From: Chrysaora quinquecirrha
Taxonomy: Eukaryota; Cnidaria; Scyphozoa; Semaeostomeae; Pelagiidae
DNA length: 64,000 nt
NCBI GenBank assembly: GCA_014526335.1
Contig: JACTAT010000013.1
Span: 1,709,987 to 1,773,986, forward strand
Direction of reading: 5' to 3'
Shown here: positions 38,801 through 50,300 of the stretch, piece by piece
Layout of the letters: each line of letters begins with the position of its first letter
Numbering within the stretch: position 1 is the stretch's first letter
The notes under the pieces: generated by a model
The model's database searches: none
Seen by the model: only the letters and a program-made list of their open reading frames with translations
What the model was told of the DNA's origin: nothing
Made by a program: the position numbers and the translations under genes

Positions 38801-41800
38801 GGTAATATCCATGATTAGATAGCATATGCATTTCTTTTCTATAGCTATAATTGGTTGGTTAAGGGCTGAGAAGCATGAAATCAGTAACTTAAAATACAGA
38901 GTCGTCTTTGTAGTCTACTCTCCCTTCGAAAAAGTACCCGGATATTTTGAAGGAACTAAATTGCCGCCAACGGCTGCTAACGGGCCTATTTATCATTGCA
39001 GTTCAAAGAAGTCGCTTAGCTGCCTTGGATTGAATTGACTTGATATTTGGGATCAAAATGTTTGCCATTTCACTTATTCTTACGTGTAAAGTGTAGATGG
39101 ACAATGAAGATGACTTGGCCTAAGCACCAGGCTCCTGTCCGGAGAATCACAGGCTATGGGGGATCTCTCTCCCTGTCTGTTACCTACGCCAAGCTCTGTA
39201 TTACTTGGTCAACTCGTAAAACATTGCCATTGAGGTCGGTAGATCTTCAAATTGCAGTGTTTAAAGTATTGTGAAGGTGAAGGTAAAATTGTGTATCTAG
39301 CGCCAGTCGCTAGGATTTCAGTAGTAGGTTAACTAATCGAGACCTCGACCCTGGCTGTGACGCTTCTGTAGCTACTAGCTAAGGCTCGATCTCCGACCCT
39401 GCTGAGCCTCTGATACCACGAGCCAGCTAGATCATGCCATGACGCCACCGCAACTTCGAGCCTTACCCTAACCCGATACTGTCATTAGTACTCCCCTGGA
39501 AAATATTTCAGCTAATATGCACAACAGCGTGATATATAAACCTATCAGGGATGAAAATCATGACCTTGTTATTCTTTTATAGCACTACTCAATGGACTTG
39601 TATCTGCGTGAATTTTGGTACGATTATCGATTGACGCTTCCATTGAATGATTCACAACAATTTCCCTTGAGTGGAGATTTTATCAATGACATCTGGACGC
39701 CTGATATTTATTTTCCGTCAGGAAAAAAAGGAAAACTACATGATATTACTAAACCAAATAGTTTAGTGCGGATACTGCCCAACGGAGAAGTTCGCACAAG
39801 CCAAAGGGTATCAATTACGACATTCTGTCCAATGAAGTTGGAGAACTTCCCTTTCGACGAGCAGTTGTGTGAATTTGTTATGGAGCCATGTGAGTATTTA
39901 AGAGAAGTATAAACTGACTTGATTTTATAACTTGAAAGTGTATTTACATCTTAATTATCGTTTATTTTTATATAGAGAGTTAGTGTGGCTGTGTGTTCTA
40001 GGCGTTTGGCTCACGATCTACAGGTCGTGGGTTTGAATCTCGTGAGGATTAGTCAACTTAGCTGTCATTCATTCTGAGATCGGTAAATGAGTACCGAGGG
40101 TATTCGTTCTAGAATTCTAGTCTGTGACCTAAGCTGGAGGTCCATGTCAGCCCTATAGCTGTTGGTACCTCCGACCTTCGTTAGCAAATTAAATTTCTTT
40201 GCTCGCTTGCTACCAACAAACTAAAACTAAAACCTTGAAAGTTGATGCAATAAACAAAGTGTGATTTGAAAATTTGACTACATTTGTTTGTTAAAGCTCT
40301 CATTAGCAAGCTAGCTAAGTTGTTAAGTATCTTGGTATTATTGTTGTAACTTACTACCGTGAGCTTTTAACTTTTTAAGCAGGTTGAGGTCCATCTTGGC
40401 CTAGATGCCTTGATTGAAAAAATTCTTTCCTATTTGTTTTCCAGACTCGTACAACAACAAGCAGTGCAGACTAGAATGGAACTATGCTGGTGGTGGGCCT
40501 ATTTTTCAACCAAAAGATCTAATGATGTTTGAATTTACATTGCATAGCAAAGTTGTCACTAATAGAACAGTAGACTACGGACTTTTCGGTAAGATCTTGA
40601 AATCTTTAATAACTCATAGCCCCTTCCCTGCTTTTCTGCTGCGCCTATGTAGATGTGCAGTCATTTCAGATGTGTAGATGTGCTTGTGCAGACCCGTCAT
40701 GCACAAGCGCTAGAAATTTTACTTTTTCAAAAGTTCCCAAACCAACAATCACAGACAAAATATGTTGAGACAATACTCAGCCATATTAATTTGGGGTCTA
40801 TATCTTTGCCCCCTCCCCCATTCATTTCATTACACATTGTCACCCACATCAGTTTCTTCTGATGCCAAAGAGACAAAATATCCCATATTGAACTGGGGGG
40901 AGTGGGCTAGGGTGGTCAATAAGGAATCTGAACGTACTTTTCAGAATTTTCTCAACAATTTTGTCTATGAAACCTACTTAAAAGCCCCACCCCCCGAAAT
41001 AACATGACCATGTCGATAGGTAACGGTGAGTAACTATTCTAATCATTTTTACAGGATTTTACGATCGACTTGTGGTGTTGTTTCATTTCCGTCGCAACGT
41101 GAATTACTACATATTGCAGAACTATTTCCCATCGTCACTGGTGGTTGTTCTAAGTTGGGTTGGCTTTTGGATCGACTATAGATCCACTCCAGCAAGAGTT
41201 GCCTTGGGTATAACAACTGTTCTCACGATCACTACCTTAGCTAATAGCATTCGTGCAACGTTGCCTCCTGTAAGTTATTCCAAGTCTATTGATTACTATC
41301 TATTGGCATGCTTCTTGTTTGTATTCGCTGCACTGGTTGAGTATGCCACTGTCGGCATCACTGACATCAAGTGGAGGAAAAACTTCAAACTGCTCAAGAG
41401 AAAACAACGTAATCAAGAACAAATGAAAAACAACAAAGAAGATGTGGCTACAGATGAAGTTAAGGTAAATAATCAAATAGAATTCAGTTTTAAAATTTCA
41501 TGTATTTCTTCTTCGCATTGTGATAGCTAGCTAAGTGGGTAGTTTGGGTTGAGCGTCGTTCGAGGTAACAGAAGGACAGAAACTCCAAGCTCACTTTTCT
41601 AAAACAAGCATCCCTTTGTGGAAAACAACGAAAATTATCCTTGCTTTTTGCAATGTCTTATAGCATGCTGTAGAATATCGTGTCAAAATGCTTGAGCTAT
41701 TTTCAAAACAAATTCATATGTACTATTTTTATAAGCTGGTACACAACAATAAATTTTAGAGTTGGAAGAGCAGCGTTAGCCTGATTTCTGTAGGGTCACT

Positions 41801-42855
41801 GGCGCTGTAGCAACAGTGAGGACAGTATACTTATGTTATTTGTTTCTGTTCTGGATGTCACTTGTGCTGTACCAAGGTGAATGTATCGTACGAAAGTGTT
41901 TCCAGTGTCTCAATCACGTCCCATCAATCTCAATCCCGTAACATTTGATGTTTTCATGTTGTGTTCACTCAAATTTGATTGGCTAGTGACAGTCATGTGT
42001 TTTATTTTAACAATGGATCAGAATCTGTGTTTTTTGATAACCTCTTTGTGGCTGCAATACCATAAGAGCATGAGAGCCACCGATAGAAACTTCTCGCATT
42101 AAAATTGTCATCGCTGTTGCAGTATTGTCTAAGTACTGGCACAGCCATGTCTCAGCACTGCCTCGGCTCTTATGACTGTATGAAAACCATTCTGAAGACT
42201 AACGTCAAGCGCTTGCTCAATTTCTGGTTCAGTCGCTTGATAGAAAACGCATACTAGAAGGTGTAGAAACCTTGCTCTGTGGAGCTTTTTCTTAAATCTT
42301 AATCATCCAGATCTTTTCATAAAACTTTATAAATTTCACTTTTTATAGAACACTGACAGAAACCAGACAAGCCGCGTGCATTTTGGGAATTCTGACTTCG
42401 CTAAAAACGGTAAAGTTTCTTCTCCATTATTTTTGTCTTCTTTGTCAGTGCGGGGAGGCGCAAAGAACGGATTGCCTCGCTCAAGAGACAACGAAACCTT
42501 TGAATCAGATGGGCCTAGCTCTGTTACTTGCTCCAGGCGCTCAAGCAAAACAGTAGACGAGGAGACATCCGATGAAATAGACGATAATATTACGCCAATA
42601 AATAATGGTCATGCGGCGAACAACAACGATGCGGAGCACAACAAAGCTCCTACACATCGTCCGAGCCTGTTTGGAATAGGTGCTGTAATGAATGCTCGAA
42701 ACTTTGCCAAGAAACTCGCAGAACGTCACAGAAAAAGACACGAAATCCACATCATTGACAAAATATCAAGATACTTGTTCCCAATAGTATTTTTTATTTT
42801 CAATGTACTTTATTTCGTTATTGTGCTGACTCGTTCAAATCGCAATCACGATTAG
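35882..42855 (+). CDS. Cys-loop ligand-gated anion channel subunit, glycine/GABA receptor-like (receptor 2), 535 aa
   Basis: Seven exons (35882-35949, 38011-38114, 38734-38801, 39583-39889, 40445-40588, 41055-41464, 42349-42855) join in phase to 535 codons plus stop. Exon 1 encodes a signal peptide (YKTLFCVFVILS). The extracellular domain has the conserved WTPDIYFPSG and the Cys-loop CPMKLENFPFDEQLC (13 residues between cysteines). M1 ends VGFWIDYRS; then TPARVALGITTVLTITT gives the Pro-Ala-Arg selectivity signature and M2, as in chloride-permeable GABA-A and glycine receptors. M3 is YYLLACFLFVFAALVEY. The large M3-M4 loop has its own exon, rich in Ser, Asn and Asp. M4 is LFPIVFFIFNVLYFVIVL near the end. 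It is likely a plasma-membrane pentamer subunit. The agonist cannot be told from sequence. One intron present in the neighbours, before the Cys-loop, is missing here. Confidence 0.92.
39271..39450 (-). mobile_element. tRNA-derived SINE, copy 2
   Basis: Same family and orientation as 14740-14917: GTGAAGGTGAAGGT at the left, then TAGCGCCAGTCGCTAGGATTTC and GAGACCTCGACCCTGGCTG, ending in the tRNA-like head (ATGCCATGACGCCACCGC). It lies in receptor 2 intron 3, just upstream of exon 4. Confidence 0.75.
39976..40190 (+). mobile_element. Second, distinct tRNA-derived SINE
   Basis: It starts TGTGGCTGTGTGTTCTAGGCG and has GGGTTTGAATCTC, a near-match to the polymerase III B box, at tRNA-like spacing. 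The body (CTGAGATCGGTAAATGAGTACC) differs from the other SINE family in the window. It lies in receptor 2 intron 4. Confidence 0.6.
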
Positions 42856-44374
42856 TCTTGAATTGAAGCACGGAGAAAATAACAACGGGAAAAGACCTTG
42901 CGAATCAGGAAGATATCTTCTTTCCAGAAACTTCGATATCCTTACGTGTGTTACGTACTTGTATCAGTATGACTGCGTTGAAATGAAGAGAACAAAAGCT
43001 CTTCTATGGTATCATCACACATCTGGCCTTTGCAAAAGACGTTCTAGTACTTTTATTTTCTGATGCCGATTGCCGAACCTCGAGATCTCATTAGTAGTAG
43101 AGTAGTAGTCTCACGATAGTATTTTGCCTTGTCTGTGTTGAGTGAAGTATATAAAGTATTAATGATATAGAAGATAGTATAAGGTATACTTAGGCAAAGG
43201 CAGTGGATCACTGTTTCAGTGTTTCAAACATGATAAAAACAGCTTTGAAAGGCATTAATGTAGCACTGATATAGTTTTCCCCACTGCTTTTGCCTCCTGT
43301 TAAATGTATATATTGATTTAGCTCATTTTTCTATACTTTATTTACCCATATCGTTAACTAGACGGAGACGTGCAATCAAGTCAAAGTACGGCCTTAATAT
43401 GTGATTAACAATTGTTTCATCTAGTTTCTTTGATTCACATGTTCTAGCATCTATGACGTCATTGTGTCGTCATAGTTAAATCTTCGTGTGCATGCCATTC
43501 ACATGGTTATTTTACTGAAAAATTTAGATATATTCAAGGTTGAAATTTCAGTAGAATTAAGGCTTTAAAAGTTGATATTCGGGAACAATACAAAAAGGCA
43601 GATAAGAAACAGACACAGAAAGATAAAACAGTTAAATATTTTTTCCCAATGCTAATATTTCACCCTGGCATTCAGGGCTTTTTCAGAGCTAATTGTTGCT
43701 CTGAAGAAGCTCTGAATCCCAGGGAAATTTCTAGCATTCGTATGTATATTTAACTCTTTCTTTTTCTGTATCATTTATGCCATTTTAGTTGCTCCCGAAT
43801 ATCAATTTTCGTGTCATCTCTATCAATTCTAGTCTCTTTGCATCTTGCGGACAGCCTTTCGTCAGTCCTGCGAAATGATAGTTAAGACTTCCCTGGTACA
43901 GTTTAAGTTAATATATAGGCTCAATAAAGCCTTGGTTTTTGAGGTAGCATTGGTGAGACTAGATTTGTCTCGCAGTTGTCTGCTTTGATGGTACGAAATT
44001 GCATTCAGGTATTCAGGACATTATACCAGACTGAACTGGTATTAAGAAAATATCTTTATACTATTCTGTCTTGTTTTCTTTTAAGTCTGCACCAAAACAA
44101 GGCTCATTGTGAAATTTCTGGTTCCTAGATTGAGAACTATTTCTAGGCTTGTATGTGAATGAAACCACCAGTCACATGGTAATGGCTTTATTACGAATTT
44201 ACCCAATACATTTTCTTAATTTATTTAAATGATTAAATATTAACATTAATTTGTCACGTGAAATGAAGTTTTATTAAGGAATAAACTCTTGAAAAGGTGT
44301 TTTTGTAATCAGTCTTCACCAAATATCATGCAGAAACAGTTGCTTTCACTGGTGCTTGTACACTGCTAATAATC
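42856..44374. other. Intergenic between receptors 2 and 3
   Basis: About 1.5 kb. A CCCTGGCATTCAGGGCTTTTTCAGAG stretch near 43663 faces GCTCTGAATCCCAGGG near 43707, a short imperfect inverted repeat. No exon was recognised. It should contain the receptor 2 polyadenylation site and receptor 3 promoter. Confidence 0.35.
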
Positions 44375-47300
44375 ATGGCAATCTTCTTGCAGAAAAGTGT
44401 CGTTTTGGCTTGTTTGATGACGTTTCTTCTCATAAGGTAATAATTTCCTTCTTGCCTCAAAATTTAACTTCTTTTAATCTGAAACTTAACATTCGTCCTT
44501 CAGACAGTTCTGCTCGACCGTAGAAATCACGAATTCTGAACGATTCTTGCTCTATATTCTATTTTTACAGAATCAGAACATCTTCAAGTGAAAAAAATAC
44601 GACAGTCATGACTAAAATGCTGAGAGATGCTTTGAAGAATTACGACAAGAGAATCCTACCAAGTTTAAATGGTAAGCTTTTACTACAGCAATCTGCCCTA
44701 ACTCTCTGGTTGAACTTTCTTTGTATAATATATCTTCTACAAGTAAAACGAACGACCGACATAATGTAGATTGGGATAGTTTATATTTTATACTGACTGG
44801 GGGACAAAAAGGGATAAAGACAGTCAGTGTAATATACACTCTTTTTTTATAAGAAACCTGTTTATAAGAAATTCAGTACTGAGATCAATATTGGTTAACA
44901 AACTTTCAGTACTCGACCCAAAATGATAAGAAACTCGCAGGTCTCAATAGTCTTTAGAGTTGAATATAGCATCGAAAAACGAACTTCTGTTAGACCACAA
45001 GTGTCTATTTTTACAAAAAGAACAGCTCATGTAAACGTGGATTGTATTGTTTCTTCTATTTGTCAAATTAAAGTGTCAATTACCTGTTTTAGCACTAAAA
45101 AATTTGATCCCTAAGAAACTGCTAAGAAACTTTCAGTACCAAAATTGTCCAAAAACTAAGAAACTTTGAGTACTGAAAAAAAATCTTAGTTTCTTATAAA
45201 AAAAAGAGTGTAAAATGTTTTGAGATAAGGAATAAATAAGTAATGTCTAGTTTATAAGAATGTGATTAATATTCAATATGTCATGCTAAGATAATGAACA
45301 AAGGACTGAATCGATTGTTTCAATATAATAGATAGTAAACTGATAGAATAGAATAGAACTCAGTAAATAGTAAGAACCCCGTAAGAACTCAATAGATGAC
45401 AAGGAGGTTAAACAGCTACTATAATTTGCTACGTCCTAAATTAAGCTTCCTTTACACGTGTAACACGCTAACTAATGTATACTCACTACAGTGGTGAATA
45501 CGCACTATTGTGGTGGCGTTTTGCGTACTGTAGTGGATAAGCACTACTGCGGTGGGTTATCATGCTTCACGTAGTGGTTATTTTTGCATACTGTGGTTGA
45601 TTTTGTACTAAAAGATACCACCACAGTACGCAAAAAATACCACAACAGTATACTTAATCCACTGTCTTTTATTTTCAAGGCGAACCTGTTGATGTAAATA
45701 TTCAGATATTTCTCTTGGACATGGTTCCAGTTACGAGGTATCATATGGTAGGTCGAAATAATTATGCACATGTTTATACCATTGCCTAATACCTAATTCA
45801 TATCTTGAGCATGCGTAGATGTTCAGACGTAGCCTTGTTAGACGAGTCTTAGGCCCTTGGCCAAACGATCAAATATTGTTTGTCAAACATTTGAAATCTC
45901 TCTATCAAACAAATGTTTCACCGTTTGGCCATGTAGCGAAACATTGCTCGTCAAATATTTTTGCCAAACATTTTTTCATCAAACAATTTTTGCCAAACTT
46001 TTTCTGCCAAGCATTTTTTGCTTAACTTTTTTGCCAAGCATTTTTACCAAGCATTTTTTGCCAAACATTTCTTTCGTCAAACATTTTTTTCGTCAAACAT
46101 TTTTGCCAAACATTTTTTGCTAAACATTTTTCGTCAAACATTTTTTCGTCAAACATTATTTTCATCAAACATTTTTTGCCAAACATTTTTTGCTAAACAT
46201 TTTTCGTCAAACATTTTTTCGTCAAACATTATTTTCATCAAACATTTTTTGCCAAACATTTTTCGTCAAACATTTTTTTCGTCAAACATTATTTTCATGA
46301 AACATTTTTTGCTAAACATTTTTCGTCAAACATTTTTTCGTCAAACATTATTTTCATCAAACATTTTTTGCTAAACATTTTTCGTCAAACATTTTTTCGT
46401 CAAACATTATTTTCATGAAACATTTTTGCTAAACATTTTCGTCAAACATTGTTTTCGTCAAACATTATTTTCATCAAACATTTTTTGCTAAACATTTTTC
46501 GTCAAACATTTTTTTCGTCAAACATTATTTTCATGAAACATTTTTTGCTAAACATTTTTCGTCAAACATTTTTTTCGTCAAACATTATTTTCATCAAACA
46601 TTTTTTGCCAAACATTTTTTGCTAAACATTTTTCGTCAAACACTTTTTCGTCAAACATTTTTCGTCAAACATTTTTGCCAAACATTTTTTGCTAGACCTT
46701 TCTTTGCCAAACATATAAGCTAAACTTTTTTTGTTAAACATATTTTGCAAAACATTTTTTTCGTCAAACATTTTTTGCTCTTCAAACATTTTTAGGTCAT
46801 CAATAATGCAACTAATTTCTACATTTTAGCATTATTCAGTCGAAATATTCTTTCGTCAAATATGGCGTGATTTTCGACTGATACTACCATTAAATAAATC
46901 AGAAAAATTTGCAATGGCATCAGAAGCATTTGATTCACTCTGGATACCCGAGGCTCAGTTTCCAATGGCCAAAAAAGGAAGCACATTCAATCTTATGAAG
47001 CCTAATCTTGGCATTCATATTCATCAAAATGGTTGGGTATTTCTGAGTAGAAGGTTTGTTTTGCATCTTTCATTTCGTTTCATTTATGTTACAGTTCTAT
47101 TCTCAAACCAAGCTCTACCCGTCCCTAAAACTCCCGCGGGTAATTTCAATGTAAATTGCGCATATTTGCAGCATATAAGTTGTTATTTTTGCAACATTGG
47201 GAAGAATGTTTTGGTATGCACCCTTAGGCCATACAAATATCACGTTCCCAGTGGTGACTGCATGTCTACAATCTGACGGCAAAGACTTAAACCCGCCCTG

Positions 47301-50300
47301 CTATCGACACGCAGGCAAGCTAAATAAACATGTTTCAAGTTAAGGCCGAAATACGCTTTGCATGAGCGCAAATGCAGTTTGCATGTCTAAATCTAAAGAA
47401 ATGAGTCTTAAAACCTTAGTAAAAGGCTGGAAACATTGTTTATTATAAATTATGAACATTCTTACAAAAACCCAAGGAAACTGGTCCCCAACTTTCCCAC
47501 AACCTTTTCTTAAATGATATCATGAGTTTTAATGGACTGCAGATGGGACCCTTGTCACTTATTAGCCAATCAGTTGCCGATCTTCGGGTCTTCATCTGTA
47601 CATGTGATCAGTCTGTTCACAAGCCTTACCCTTATCTTTTCGAATAGATAGTTCTGCAGCTCAACTATATTCCAATCATTTAATCCATACTCACAAAACC
47701 TTTATTAAAAAGATATGTATTCAGGAAGAGTGAAAACCTTTAATATCAACTCGTTTTCAAACATCTTTGCTTTACCTATCATATAGGTATTTGTTCCATG
47801 AGTTTATTCATGGTTTTTTCTTTTTTGTAGAGTATCTTTGACACTTTTCTGCCCAATGGATCTTCACAATTTCCCATTCGACAGACAGATATGCAAAGTC
47901 CCGATTCAGATTTGTAAGTTTGTATTCTTTTCCTGTCAATACTTTAGTAGCTACTTTGTGTCAAAATCAGTTTCTGGTCGATTTGCTACTGGCACAATTG
48001 TCTTCGTAATAACGGTTTTCTTCATCATTTCCTTAAAATGTGTGCAGTGGATGGGACCTTTCCACCCCACCTCTGTGAAGTTAGGCTTTGAAGGAAGACA
48101 GTAACATTTCCTTTTCTTCAATGCTAAGATTGGCCTTTTATGAGTAGGTTTCGTTAGAAATCTATGATTGCGGATTCGACTCCACCAAATCTCTCTATGA
48201 AAGTGAGGAGCACCACCAGCTCTCTAATTCCAGGCAGAGGAATTACGAGTTGCGGTCATATCAAGAGAAAGTATACCCAAGTTGCACTGCTTAGCTGAGC
48301 CTTTTGCTATTCAGTTGATCGAGGTGGATGGGAAACCCGCACCTTGCAAATACAGCAATCGCATGTGCCCAAGTGACTAAGTAACTTAAAAGTCTAATTC
48401 CTAATGTTTAACGTTTTCAGTCATATACTTGGTTATTAAACAAAAATAGCTCTCGTTTTGGTCTATTAATACGTCTCTTCATCCTAAAATTAGCTTAGTT
48501 GTTCAAAGGCATGAGTTTCAAGGAAAAAAGTTGTCTTACTTTGTAAAGGAATAAGGGTTGCCGGGTCCAGAGGAGGATTACACATATCAAAAGGCACACT
48601 CTGGGCATACGTATGGGCATACAGTAAAAGGACTGTGAGTATTACAGTAGTGGGAAGGGGCGAGAGGTTGACCTATAAAGAGATCCTGATACGTAATGAA
48701 ACACAGCTGTGTAGTTGCGGGGAGACAAATCGTAAGATCGTTGCGAATGCAGACTAGTATTAGCGTTACGTTGTGGTCCCCACTTTGGAACTGGCGAGCG
48801 ATTCGGAACGATTCACCTGGAAATCGGTCAGATTACTTTTTCCTTTCCTATGTTAAAGCATCAAAACACGAGCTAAGCCGTGGGAATGCTTGTTTTTGTT
48901 ATTTTAACATCAGCATGTACTCGTACCATTTGACGTTAGTCGATAAAACCTATACTTAATTATTCTCTTTCGGGTTCGTTGTTGCCATCTCAATAAAAAC
49001 AAATAGCCTTGGATGATGTAGTTGGATAATTAAAGGACCTGTTTGGTAGTCAAGGGAGAAATGCTATCAGCAGAGAGCCAAAGCTTTCTTGCTGTCAAAT
49101 AAATATAGAATGAAAAATAAGCATGCTAAGTTAATTTATTTATTGGCGTAATAAAGATTTAAGATGCATAATATGCTTGTTTTAAAGCAATGAATAGGAT
49201 ATTAGTTACCCGTGGTTTGTTTTCTTGGAATGTTTAATCCAGCGCTGTTTGAGAGTTGCATATAAATAGAAATCATTCTCTGGATACCTGTTGACCTGTT
49301 GTACCCATATGAAGGTATTTCTTATTCAAGGAACAAGTTTGATGCAAAAAAGATGGGAAAAGGGGGAAAACATTGTGTGGGTGGGCCCGCTGCAACTTCA
49401 AGGCTAGGGTGCAGAAGTTCTCCAAATTAGACTACCGCTAATCAAAATAGTTTTTAGTCAAAGTCAGATATGTTTTATATCGCAGTTGCCAATACATAGA
49501 TACGCATGCACCTGGCCAAACGATCAACCGTTGTTCGTAAAACCATATTAATAATGGTCGACAACTGAAATTTGGCTGTTAGCAAAAATGTTTCAAGTCT
49601 GACTACGTTGCAAAACATTGTTAATCGATGCTAAGCATTTTCAGAAACAAATATAGATTCTATTTCCAGCCATTTCCATCCAGGTTTTTTATATAAAGGG
49701 TTTCTTAAGAAAGAGCTGCGATTATTAGAGCAGAGAGAGAGGGAGGGGGCAGGAGAGGGACATTGGTTGACGTATGAAAAGGTTGTGATACGACGAGTAA
49801 AACAGCTGTTTAGTTACTGGCCGATGCGAATTCAGACAAGTATTAGCATTACGTTGTGGTCCCCATTTTCCGAATGAACGTAAAATAAGCTGCAGTTCTT
49901 CTCAACTTCAGGAGTTAATTTAAGTGTTTTGGGTAGGTAAATGAGTAACAAGAGAAAGAGACAAGACGAAAGGGGATAATTTATTTGTTGGTAATGGCCA
50001 ATGGCAGGTCTATTTTATCGCCTCTAGAGCGAGTGAAACCGACAATTATTAAGTCATTCTCTCTTCGTTTTCTTTCACAAAGCAATCTTTCACTTTAGTT
50101 TCCTACAACAATAATCAATGCACATTACGATGGGGTATGCAGCATAATGGCCCAATCTACACCTCGGAAAAATTAGAGATCTTCGAATTCAAATTGGAAA
50201 ATTTCACATATGGCAAGGATATAGTAAATCATGGCAATATTGGTAAGAAGATTTTATGATTTTAGATACAACAGTTTGGTTAAATAAAGCAGCACTCTAT

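Noticed and set aside
45819..46374. Open frames with repeated AKHF/VKHF-type residues
   Set aside because: They arise from the CAAACATTTTT array within receptor 3 intron 3.
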